The notes below the pieces were generated by a model. That model was not told where the DNA came from. It saw only the letters and a program-made list of their open reading frames with translations, and did no database searches. Below are positions 47,429 to 57,886 of a stretch of 64,000 nucleotides of DNA, in pieces. Source of the stretch: Arabidopsis thaliana (Eukaryota > Streptophyta > Magnoliopsida > Brassicales > Brassicaceae); assembly GCF_000001735.4 (NCBI RefSeq), contig NC_003070.9, positions 28,319,971 to 28,383,970 on the forward strand. The letters run 5' to 3'. Positions within the stretch are counted from its first letter, which is position 1; every line of letters starts with the position of its first letter. Position numbers and translations under genes: made by a program.

Positions 47429-49257
47429 TTTTACTATCTCCCTAAATGGGGGAGTTTTTTTTTTGTTTGTTTGTTTCTCCTTCATTTCTCCCAACTTTGA
47501 TCTCAATAGAATTAGGCTCTCTCTTTTTTTGTGTTCTGTCATTTTGTAAATTTGAGTGTGATTGCGGTTTTGCTGTTTTAATCTTTGTAATAATCATATA
47601 ATCTCTTTCCATTAATGCACATGTTTCATGTACAAAATCCTATGACTCGTTGTTTAATTTGTAAACTTTCTTTTTGTCGTGGAAACAAGATTTCAGAGAA
47701 AAATTAGTTTATTTTCAATTATCATCTACATTATTTTTGTTTTCTCAAGGAAAAGAAAGTCAAACTTTAAAGTAAAGTTACAAATTCGATGAATGAAATC
47801 TAGTGGTGCGTATATTTTAGTATATGAGGACAGTCTTTTCTTTTTCATCTTCTGCCTCTTCAGTCCCCATAGCCCATATGGGGAAAGGATTGTTCTTGGA
47901 TTTGGTTTGTATATAAATAATATATCTTAGGAAATAAACGATAAGAAAAAGAGCATATAATGGAGACAAATTCACAATAACGTGCCCATCACCATCGCCC
48001 ATCGGCATATTTTTTGTTTTCTGATTGAATATGCCTGCATAGATCTCTGATGACTAAGGAGTATGGACACCTCATCATGGCAGGCAAAACATATTTAAAT
48101 TAATTAAAGTACCGACTAGTCGTTTACTTGTTAAAGTTACCAAACTAAAATGGTACAAAAACAAGTAAGAAAATAAGAGTTATATTTATATATCTTTTTT
48201 TTTTTTTTTGGGTTATATTTATATATCTTTCGTTGTGTTTAGCAGGCCCAACTAATTGAGGCCTATTTTTGATTTCAAAATATCAACCATTTGCTTTTCA
48301 TATGGTTGATACTCGATATTTATGTTTTTAGTAGTACTGTATTCCTCATTGGTTTTAGTGTTTTTAGGTGCTGGCAAGTAGCAAAGCCTCAAAGGCATTA
48401 TCTAAAAGAGACATATGATTCTGTGATTCTGTGACCGGCAGCCAAAACATATGCCGAAAAAGATGAATGATTAAAGTTTGAGTCATGAATGCTCCCCAGA
48501 AAGATTTTTATTTCTTCACCTTTTCGAACTATTTTCTATGGTCATATACTTGGATAATTTCTCGAAAGTATTTTCCACTTTCATATGTACACTCACTAAC
48601 CTATGTGATCCAGTGATCAGGATAAGATCGAGATAATGTTTTAAGCAACAAGGAGACATACAGTAAAATAATGATCAAGAGATAGTAGTAGTATAATATT
48701 GGTCATTGTCATGCTCTAGAATAGATCATGCTGATATCGGGTTGACACATTTTCTTTTTGGTCAATACTGACTGTTGCATAGCTCCGGATACTAGTGTGA
48801 ACTTTGGTTTGAGATACCAAATTACTACAAAAAAACAATCACTTAAATATTAATTCCTCTTGTAAACAAATGAGTCTAGTTCTTAACGTAATAATCACCT
48901 ATTTAGATTTGCTAATTTAACAATGACCTATATTGTTTTGCTTCGCCTCTTTGCTTTTCCACGAACTAATTAATTTTCTCTTTTACAGTTTTACTCTTCA
49001 TATAAATCATCTTTCTAACAAATGGAAATGTGGAATCTACATATATTTGGGAGTTCCATAGAAATATGAAATATTTCAAGTCAATGTGATCAAGACCGGT
49101 TTTGTGTTCAAACACAGTAACAAAATCGACTTTTCTCAAAAGATCTTCATTATATATATAGAAATCACAGACAAAAAAAAACTTTTACACTGGAGATAAA
49201 ATGGCAAAAGCAAAATCTCATATGGAAATTCTTTAATGAACTTTTAGTTCATGATAG

Positions 49258-49288
<31 letters not shown>

Positions 49289-49466
49289 CCTAGATGGGAT
49301 CCTAAATATAATGGCTATTTTTTCAGCATCACTCCAGAACCCCAAAATATATGTTAGAAAGAAAACCCTAAAAGAAACAAGGGTACACACCAAAGAAACC
49401 AAAACAAAAACCAAACAGAACCAGGAAAAAAGAGAATGTATGATGAATTGACAAAAAGATCTCTCT
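47429..49466. other. Convergent spacer between BBX21 and the glycine-rich gene
   Basis: BBX21 3' UTR, then AT-rich sequence with one T-tract scar (48179-48231) and an A27-type homopolymer (about 49261-49288) just outside the glycine-rich gene. No further gene is supported. Confidence 0.5.
48179..48231 (-). repeat. T-tract between perfect 19-bp direct repeats
   Basis: A 19-bp sequence (gttatatttatatatcttt) at 48179-48197 recurs perfectly at 48213-48231. The insert is only the remaining T-tract and gg. Minus-strand reading: target copy, cc, poly-A, target copy. Although AT-rich, a perfect 19-mer duplication is unlikely by chance. Confidence 0.6.
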
Positions 49467-49970
49467 CTAGCGACGGCAATGAGGTTTGCAGAGAAACAGA
49501 CAATCGTAGAAACACAAACCTCCACAGTGTTGAGGACATTCCAATCTCTTTCCTGAACATTTTCCTCTTCCTTTGCACTCTGCATATTCTCTTTTCACAA
49601 ACTCTCCTCTTCCTTCTCTCCCTTTTCCTTTTCCTCCGCCGCCACAACCCCATTTGTACCATCCTCCACCACCTCCTCCTCCTCCCCATCCCCATCCTCC
49701 TCCTCCACCGCCACCGCCACCTCCTCCTCCTCCACCCCCGCCTCCTCCTCCGCCGCCTCCACCCCATCCCCATCTATAACTTCCGCTTCCTCCATTATAA
49801 CTTCTTTTCTTGTCCCTGACAACTACTCCCGTAGTTGTGCTGTTTTCATCATTGTTGTTGTTCTTGACCGTGTCTTGATCATTGGAACGGTCATGCCCAC
49901 TCACTAGTTTGTTAGTTTGAAAGATCAGTATGAGGAGGAAGATAACGACCAATGAAGAAATTGTCTTCAT
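49467..49970 (-). CDS. Secreted glycine-rich protein with Cys-x3-Cys C-terminus
   Basis: Single exon, 167 aa. Residues 1-25 (MKTISSLVVIFLLILIFQTN...) form a clear signal peptide. A short Asn/Asp-rich segment is followed by a Gly-rich region (about 59-115) with long Gly runs broken by Trp and Tyr, typical of cell-wall glycine-rich proteins. The last 40 residues are basic and contain eight cysteines, the final six spaced by exactly three residues (C145, 149, 153, 157, 161, 165). The product is probably extracellular and disulphide-bonded, but its function is not known to me. A TATA box lies 81-88 bp upstream of the start. The complementary strand encodes an artefactual poly-proline frame. It corresponds to AT1G75550. 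Confidence 0.85.
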   Translation of the reverse strand: MKTISSLVVIFLLILIFQTNKLVSGHDRSNDQDTVKNNNNDENSTTTGVVVRDKKRSYNGGSGSYRWGWGGGGGGGGGGGGGGGGGGGGGGGWGWGGGGGGGGWYKWGCGGGGKGKGREGRGEFVKREYAECKGRGKCSGKRLECPQHCGGLCFYDCLFLCKPHCRR

Positions 49971-50050
49971 TTTCTTGATTTCTCCACAAAGTTTGCAAGT
50001 ACACTTGTTTGTATTTGATTTGATGTGATAGCTTCTCCGTTTTGGTCCTC

Positions 50051-50058
50051 TATTTATA
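50051..50058 (-). promoter_or_regulatory. TATA box of the glycine-rich protein gene
   Basis: TATAAATA on the minus strand, 81-88 bp upstream of the start codon at 49970. It is a canonical plant TATA match at a canonical distance. Confidence 0.65.
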
Positions 50059-50113
50059 CCGCATTTGTTTTTTTGTCCCCTTATACAAATTGAAAATTCT
50101 CGTTGACAGATAG

Positions 50114-50157
50114 GTTTGGTCCTTTCTAACCAAAAAAAAAAAGTTACGTTTGGTCCT
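50114..50157 (+). repeat. A11 tract between 10-bp direct repeats
   Basis: gtttggtcct at 50114-50123 recurs at 50148-50157. The insert is ttctaacc, A11 and gttac. It has the layout of the other A-tract scars, though the gttac after the tail is extra. Confidence 0.4.
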
Positions 50158-51449
50158 ACAATTTAGAAGAGAAGACGATCATAATTATGTTTTCTTTTGT
50201 CAACTTATTATGTGTTTCTTAGATCGCATATTGACCTAATTTATTAGCTTGGTTTTGTATAACACAAAAGATTTCTTATAAAGACGTAGTATCTCACATT
50301 TCTGATTTATTTAGTTTCCCTTCTATCATAATATTTGTTAGCTAGTTGTCATAGGAATAGGCTACCTATATGTATAGACTATAGAGTAGTTATATCACAT
50401 TTTGTTATCATTGAAACCCATGATATGGAGCTTTATCTTATTGTTAGTAAGAGAATTAGTGGTTAATCAATTAATAAGTGAAATAGTATAAACTAAGAAA
50501 AAATGAAAGAGATCCCTTAGGTAACACTACTGTTGGTCGTAGGCTTAGTAGAGCCACCAATCAACACTTTAAATCTTCTCCTTCAATGAACAACATCTTT
50601 TCTTTTCATTTTTCTTCAAAATCTACAAAAGAAAACTTAGGCAATGATGCCACTAACATATTTTATCCTTTTTTACCAGTATATGAGTAATTGAGTATAT
50701 ATATTAAAAAAACGAATCGAAAGAGTGTAAAACAATTTAGTCCATTTACAAATTATTATACTCATTGTCTCTCCACATTTTTAATTACTATAAAACTGGA
50801 TACAAACTCGCATGCCGTGTAAAACCAAAACCAAAAAAAAACAACCTCACATGTCATTGTTTCTAAGATAATTACATCTGCAAGTTGGTATTGTATGGAG
50901 TATTTGGTACGGTTGTTTATTTGTTCCTTTTACGTTATCCAATTTCATTTCATCTACTTGTAGATGATCAGGACCATCTCTTGTTCCTCCCACTAAAACT
51001 TCCATCGTTTAATATGAATTTATCTTTTTCGAATTTTGTGTAACTTACAAGTCTTTTAGTTTATTTCGAGATCGGCTAACAAATTGAGTTTTGACTGTGA
51101 ATGGATTGCTTACAATATTGTCCTCCTTAAACCTAACTAAACGTACATCACATTTAAATTGCTCGAGATTGGGAGAAAGCAAACCATTAAAATTTGTTTT
51201 TAATATAATATTGAGTTCTGAAAACTCAGAACTCTGCATCACACTAATCTGTTCAATACTTCATACAACACAAGCAATGTCTCAAATTTTCCGAAAACAA
51301 ACCAAAACTAAAACCATCCTTGATTCACTCCAATAGACAAAAACCATGAGATTAGAAAACAACAATGTAGCTCAACAAAAACAAGAGTGCAGAAGCTAAA
51401 AGGGTAAAGGTGAAGATGAATGGAACTTCAATTGGTAAATTTAAGAGCC

Positions 51450-52747
51450 TCAGTACCGGCGGAATCCACGGTCAGCGACTCGAGCAGACGGACACTCGTA
51501 CGCCCTGTGTCCTCGGCCACCACAATTGTGACATATTATCATAGCACTAACGCCTTCTCTGTCTCTGCTCATTCTGCTCAAACCACCTCTTTGCATACCA
51601 CCATCTCGAACCCTGCTTCCTCTGTCAGAGTAATTGCTGTCACCCTTTGGGCAGTGTCTAGCAACATGCCCCGAGATACTGCAGATGTTACAAACTGGAT
51701 CGTTCCTGCAATCGCGAGCTATGTGACCTGAAGTCCTGCAGTTCTTGCACGCCTTGTCATTTGTGCAGTCAGCGGCAAGATGTCCCTGTTTGAAGCAGTT
51801 GTTGCAGAGCCTTAAGTCTCCTGCACGAGAATCCGAATTAGAGCAGTCTCTGGCTCGATGTCCAGATTTACCACAGGAGTGGCAGATTCCTTCGTTTGAA
51901 CAGTTTGAGGCTACGTGGCCCGGTTCTCTACAGTTCCAACAACGTGATTCCGCAGTGCATTCTGCTGCAATGTGCCTGCAGAGAGAGTTTAAAAACATAA
52001 CTCAAAAGCATATAAACAGAGGAAATTCACGAATCAATTTAGGGAGGACATATATACCCTGGAAGACCACAGTTGTTACAGACGGAAACATTAGAACAGT
52101 CTCTTGCAAAGTGACCAGGTCGCTTGCAGTTGTTGCAGAGATTTCCTTGGCTGAACAAAATCAAAAAGTTGTGACAATTTTGTCACGACATTGAAACGAA
52201 TCGATACAAAAAGTATGTATGTAAGCAAACAGTTGAACTTAAACCAACCTAACACTATTAGTTCAATCAAATAAATAATTGAAGACGAACACTGAAATTA
52301 ACCCTGATCCTCCTCTAACCACACCATCTTGATAAAGAGTAGAAGAGAGAAAAAGGTTGGAGAGAGGAAAAGTTGTTTAGTATGTCTAAGTCATAATCAA
52401 GGAAGACACTCGATTAGCATCTATGTTGGCTATAAGCATAGGATTGTGGCTATATTGCCAGCTCGGCTTAGGATTATAGCTAACCTCTATGTCAGTTAGT
52501 CTGAGAAGGTTACAACGAAGAGAGCCATAAGGAGAGATGGATTTGTTACGGTAACTACTGGAGAAAGGGTCAAGACATAAAAAAAGAAAGACCTGAAGGC
52601 ACGACGTGGCTCCCTCTCCCTTCTAGAAGGAGCATCATGGTAAGAAACTCGTTCAGATCTCATTCTCCTGTCTCTCGGACTCCGACTACGAAACCGATCC
52701 CGACTACGACTTCTACTTCGACTTCTGCTTCTGCTCATTGAACTCAT
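51450..52747 (-). CDS. CCHC zinc-knuckle protein (CNBP-like) with RS-type N-terminus
   Basis: Three coding exons: 52747-52593, 52150-52058 and 51975-51450, 257 aa in frame. Residues 1-50 are an Arg/Ser-repeat tract (RSRSRSRSRDRFRSRSPRDRR). Then come eight CX2CX4HX4C zinc knuckles, starting at C57, C76, C95, C114, C140, C159, C178 and C231. The last is separated from the others by an Arg/Gly/Ser linker. Tandem knuckles of this kind bind single-stranded nucleic acid, as in CNBP and Gis2; the RS tract suggests nuclear RNA-processing partners (inference). A probable 443-bp leader intron (about 52779-53221) precedes the start, with donor ctcag/gttcg and acceptor ggcag. It corresponds to AT1G75560. 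Confidence 0.92.
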
Positions 52748-53316
52748 TCCCCTCCCTCAAAAAATTCACATCAAACACCTGCCAACATCAACCACACACA
52801 CCAACAACATTACCTCCTTCATACTCCCATACATCAATTCTTCAACACAAATCTCCAATGCCTTCCTCATACAACTTTTATCAAGAAACCCACATACATA
52901 CAGATCTGATTATGGCAAACTCCGCAACACCAGCATCATCGTCCCAAAACCACTTTCAGAAATTTCCTCAGCCTCACAATACTCAAATGCGTTTCACGTT
53001 TCAATAGATTTAAACAGATTCAATAAATTCGCACCGTCATGTACAATCTAACTAACAGATCTCACAAATCGAATTTTAACCTAACAATAATATTCAACCA
53101 CAGATTATGAAACCAGCCAAAAACTAGAACAACATGGATTGAATCTAAACTACGTCTCCATGACGATAAGCAAAAATGAAAAAAAATTAGGAGGAGAAAG
53201 AGAAGATAGAAGACGACGAACCTGAGCTAGAGAAAACTTGGCCGAGAAAAATCCTCTGTTCTTACGATCCCGGCGAGCAATCGAGAACATCAATATTATT
53301 TATCCCAACTTATCTT

Positions 53317-53371
53317 TGGGCTGGGCTTTTTTACGTGGGCTATAACTTTACATGGGCTTTTAACATGGGCT
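53317..53371 (-). promoter_or_regulatory. Array of five TGGGCT (site II) elements
   Basis: TGGGCT occurs at 53317, 53322, 53336, 53353 and 53366 (plus strand), and a sixth-like TGGGTT follows near 53388. They sit just upstream of the predicted 5' leader of the CCHC gene. The segments gggctataactttacat and gggctgaactataactttacat show that part of the array arose by duplication. Site II arrays are typical of TCP-regulated, growth-linked promoters. Confidence 0.6.
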
Positions 53372-53519
53372 GAACTATAACTTTACATGGGTTTTACGTC
53401 TGCAGATATTTTAGATTTAAGAAAGAAAAAAAATACAGATTCACGTGGAAATTTGAGCTTTATCTAAAGCCCAATAGCCCATTTAACGATTTGGGTCGCT
53501 GTAACTGAAAAAAAGTAAC

Positions 53520-53591
53520 TCCGTTGCCGGGACTCGAACCCGGGTCTCTCGGGTGAGAGCCGAGTATCCTGACCAGCTAGACTACAACGGA
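53520..53591 (-). tRNA. tRNA-Glu (anticodon CTC)
   Basis: 72-nt intronless cloverleaf on the minus strand. The acceptor stem is tccgttg paired with caacgga. The D arm includes tagtctagctggtcagga, and the anticodon stem ctcgg/cccgag encloses loop ctctcac with anticodon CTC. The T arm is cccggGTTCGAGTcccgg. Box A and box B match the pol III consensus and the discriminator is retained. CCA is not encoded, as usual in nuclear genes. Confidence 0.95.
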
Positions 53592-56500
53592 TTTGTGAGT
53601 CATTTTATCTTTACATTTATGTAACTCGAGATTCAGAATTGTTAAGGTATAGTCTGGTAGGAAACAAAAAATCTGTGTTCTCTGTTCGGATAAAGTCCAA
53701 CAAGATATTCGCCATGTCAATATCATGTGTGGTTTCCACATACGATTGTAGTTCATATAGTTTTTGAAAAAGTGAATTATAATGATGTGTGTACCTACTT
53801 CTATAATTAAAAAGCATATATAGGGTGGTTGATAGTATAGGAGAATCGTTTGGGTTGTTTATGTATATGGTTTGGCAGATAATTGTTTATTTTATTTTTA
53901 AGTTTTAAGGACATTTCCTTCTTATAAGATAATTTTGTATTTTGTAGAACATGTCCCATTTTATATAGTTGAAAAGAAACAGCAAAAAATAGGACATTGG
54001 CTAAAATTGAATAAACGGTTGTTGTGTCTTGTAAATTCCCTTGAAAATAAACAAGATGGTCCTTTATGTATTCTGTCTATACCAACTACTCCGCCATTGA
54101 GGGCCCCATCGAAATTAGTGTAGTTTCTACAAAAATTGGAAGCAAAACAATAAGCTTCAGTTTTCATGTGACCAATCTCGTTGATGGAACATGTGAGTTT
54201 GGTCTCATTCTAAAGATGAGAGATTCGTAGTTCGTTAGGAACCTTATTCCGTCATCGCCCCGTTTCAATGCATTTTAAAGAATACATTGCATACTTAGAG
54301 TAGTCACAATGTTTTAAAAATACGTCGTATACTAGCTGGACAACATGTCAACATGTAGCATTATAGACATATACGTGCTTTTTTGCATGGACGTTATACG
54401 GATATCTTTATGCAAGACAAAAATTATGTACACAGTACACGGATGCGGCGTTTCAATGTCGTATATGCAATCATTTTATTTCATCCATAGAACAATTTTA
54501 AGAGAAATTTTTCATTTATTGTGAATATATATGTAAATTCTATATATAGTTGTATATATCAGATTGTAAAACACAATACAAATATATATATCTTAAAAAC
54601 AAAGAAAACTATTTATTAAAATATAAGCCGGTAAGTTTCTTTTAACCGTCGTTTTTGATATATTTTGTTTACATTTCTAAGATTTAAATTTGTCCTGATT
54701 ATCAAAGATTTATAGGAACTCAGAAGACATGCGGTGAAATGGATTCGAAGAATAAGACGAAATACATTTATATACAACAAAAAAGCAAAGAAAAATATAC
54801 GGCCTGCATGTGCATTTGTTTGATTAATTGCAGATATTAAATTCGAGAAGCCGTAACCGGTTCGAGTACTGTCATTGTACGAACGAGACACCTTTAAGTC
54901 CTTATCTCCCAATTTATAAATGTCCTTGTTTAAAGCCTCATCCACACGATGCCGATTTTGTTACTATTCATCAATCAGGCTCGTTGTTATTGTACAAACA
55001 ACAAACCCGTGTCACACAGCTTCCACTGCTTTGTCTACATTATTTTGTAATAAATGAATATCTTACATGCATACGAATTTATCAAGGTTTTTTTAAAAGT
55101 TGTGTATGTAGCAACATATTTTTTTGTTACATGGTTTTCAATTAATCTTGACGGATTCCTTCGGGGTGCTATTATGGATGCATAGTATACGAGAAAACCA
55201 TGCGAGTGAATATAATTTTGGTAATTTGCATAGTATAGCTGAACGCAGGAAGTTAATTTGCAAATTTAATTTTGGTAGGCTACTCCTGCAACTTGGAGCT
55301 ATTTAATTATATCAAAAAGTTTAACAGTTATCTTGTTGCATAATTTATCTAACTTTCAGTTGCACATCTTGCTGATTTAAATGAAAACTTTTAGCTTTTT
55401 CTATAAAAATTTGTTGATAAAAACTTTTAGCTATAAATCCAAAAAAAAATGATAACTTTTTTAAAGAAATGGACCACGTACGATACCAACTCACAAAGAT
55501 GGTAACGTGAGTACTTAATTAGTTAGAATATGTTAATATTTTAATCGATAAGATACATTAATATTTGGTTTTGAAAACATACAAACATCCAGTTTAGGAA
55601 TTATATCCGTATAATCCGTATATATTCTTGACTTTGGGTGAGTTAAATATATACATGGGTGCAATAATAAGTATTATATGTAATGGACTAATGATCTCCC
55701 AAAAAAATGGAAAATTGTAAAATTGAAACTCATCTAGATCTCAAAGTTCAAAGAATGTTAGAAATTAAAACTTAAAATGTAGAAGTTGAGAAACGCATGA
55801 AGTATTAGGAGAGCATGTGAGTCAGTTGAGACAGTTGGAGAGTCCCCGCTTGGTTACGACAATTTTCTTGGTTTCGATTTGTGGTCCGAAACATCGACCC
55901 CTTCCCTCTGCTTCTTTGTTTTTTCCTTTCTTATTTTCCTTTTTTTGACGCATTTCAGTACTATAAAGATTCACTGTATATGACTATATGGTTTCCCAAG
56001 TGGACAGAAGTTCGGTTATACGTGTTACGTTAACATTTCAGAATTGTCATTGTTTTACAAAAATTATACTCCTACAGGCCTACTATTTTAAAAATTATAT
56101 AAATTATTGAAAATATTACTCACTAGTGGCTCATTGGGTACAACAACGCTCCTTTTATCCTTGTGAAGTTTCAGCTTTGATGTCTTTTCTTTTATTCTTG
56201 TAGATTCACGGGTTCAATAACCAAGATCGTGGTACTATTCTGTACTTTTCTTTTTCCATTGAAGAAATACATATATATAGAGATTTTTCTTAGAGATTTG
56301 TGATCAAATTGCAATATTATACATAGCTTAAATCCATCATAATGGATAAAGGTGAGGGAATTAATTAACTTGCATGATGTCTTTGACCCAACAAAATTAT
56401 GTCAAAAAAATCCAATAACTTTGGTAACAAAAACGCCGAAATGCAAAATATCTTTGATATAGTATTATAATGTATTAATCAATAATCAGTAGACACTTTG

Positions 56501-57559
56501 TTTTTGTTTTGAATATAATGTAAACACTTTCTTTTATAAGATCCACAAAACGTAAAATAGTTTTTTTTTTTTTGGATGGTGAATTTCAATTTTCTATCGT
56601 ACTGTTTGGCAACGTGCATGAAGTAACACGTTGAGTGTTTCGTACATGTGAGCTTTGCTTGTTAAAAATTCAATAACAACTTGGTTTAAAGCCCTACGCT
56701 CGATGAAAGAAAATTGGGACAAGTAAATGGGAGAATGTGTCAAGATAACCATAAAGTGGAGACAATAAAAGATAAATTACCAATTTAAAGAACTATACAA
56801 CAGATTCGAATAAAAACCCTAATCAACCTCGAAAGATGAAGTTGTACCTAATTAATTAACATAACCGTTGAGCATGCATGAACCAAAAAAAATCAGTAAT
56901 TAGATAGATATTCAAATATATTCCGCACCACAAAAAGTGAAAGTAAGATCAATATGCATCAAACCGTCCGTCTAACAAATTCCACACATACTCGTCTCAA
57001 ACTAGGACCCCACATCTTCACATGCTTTGAAAATACCTTTCACATTTTTCGAAACGGTTAATATCTATATTACAATCCAAACTCACACCTCCATTTTCTT
57101 TTTCCGTTTTTATAAGAAAATTTAATTCAACAGATTCTCTCTTCGAGCCAAACCAGATGACCCAAGCGGTCGCTTTCGAGTTTCTACATTCTATCAATTC
57201 TGCAACAAATTAAATATTTTGTATCATCTAAATGCACAACAAATGGCTACCCGTAGCAAACACGCAAATTCATATTCAAGACAACAAACACATCATAATC
57301 TCCTCAACGCCTCGATATTACCATCCCCCTCTCTCTCTCTACACACATGTTGTGGTGGTGTATATATGTACATTTTTCATAATTCAGTAATCCGTATATT
57401 CATTTAAAAATAAATAAAAAGATTTTCCACTCGCTCTAGTCCTCCTCAATAAATACCCCCAACCATAAGTCCATGAAACCTCCTCCCTCACTCTAATTCA
57501 CACTCACCCTTCATTGTGAAAACTCAAACCACACACAAGACAAATCCTTTTTGAAGAGA
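53592..57559. other. 4-kb spacer between tRNA-Glu and SAUR51
   Basis: AT-rich with no supported gene. A minus-strand open stretch near 54800-54950 reads protein-like for about 45 residues (DEALNKDIYKLGDKDLKVSRS) but starts right after a stop and has no recognisable domain or splice partner. A diverged box-B-like ggttcgagtac is at about 54859. The last few hundred bases are the SAUR51 promoter. Confidence 0.45.
57448..57455 (+). promoter_or_regulatory. TATA-like element of SAUR51
   Basis: AATAAATA about 105 bp upstream of the SAUR51 start codon, followed by a C-rich stretch and an A/C-rich leader. It is a weak TATA match but correctly placed. Confidence 0.35.
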
Positions 57560-57886
57560 ATGGCGATGAAAAAAGCAAACAAGCTAACGCAAACGGCGAT
57601 GATCAAGCAAATCTTGAAGAGGTGCTCGAGCTTGGGAAAGAAACAGAGTAATGTGTACGGTGAAGACGAAAACGGATCTCCTCTTAACGTACCAAAAGGT
57701 CACTTCGTCGTCTACGTCGGAGAGAATCGGGTTAGGTACGTTGTGCCCATTTCGTTTTTGACCCGACCTGAGTTTCAGCTTCTTCTCCAACAAGCCGAGG
57801 AAGAGTTTGGCTTTGATCATGACATGGGTCTCACTATCCCTTGTGAAGAAGTCGTTTTCCGATCTCTCACCTCCATGCTCCGATGA
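57560..57886 (+). CDS. SAUR51: SAUR-family small auxin-up RNA protein SAUR51
   Basis: Intronless, 108 aa, starting MAMKKANKL. The ATG at 57560 is preferred; an upstream in-frame TTG would add three residues. A basic N-terminus ([16 protein letters not shown]) precedes the SAUR domain at about residues 38-106 ([44 protein letters not shown]...[10 protein letters not shown]), which is complete. SAUR proteins are short-lived effectors of auxin growth. Several inhibit PP2C-D phosphatases and so activate plasma-membrane proton pumps; this is family knowledge, not visible here. The 3' UTR should carry instability elements, but I did not identify a full DST motif. It corresponds to AT1G75580. Confidence 0.94.
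   Translation: MAMKKANKLTQTAMIKQILKRCSSLGKKQSNVYGEDENGSPLNVPKGHFVVYVGENRVRYVVPISFLTRPEFQLLLQQAEEEFGFDHDMGLTIPCEEVVFRSLTSMLR

Larger units (their letters stand above)
49971..51449. other. Spacer: glycine-rich gene promoter and CCHC gene 3' side
   Basis: Holds the glycine-rich gene promoter, an A-tract insertion scar (50114-50157) and AT-rich sequence. The last roughly 200 bp before 51450 are likely 3' UTR of the CCHC gene. No gene is supported on either strand. Confidence 0.5.

Noticed and set aside
49573..49779. Poly-proline open frame on the plus strand
   Set aside because: It is the exact complement of the glycine codons in the secreted glycine-rich gene. It has no signal, domain or independent promoter.
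51745..52194. 149-residue plus-strand frame over the CCHC gene
   Set aside because: Antisense shadow of the regularly spaced zinc-knuckle codons, crossing an intron of the real gene without splice support.
54616..54945. 109-residue minus-strand frame
   Set aside because: The protein-like part is only about 45 residues and begins right after a stop codon. It then runs into AT-driven hydrophobic sequence, and no domain is recognisable.
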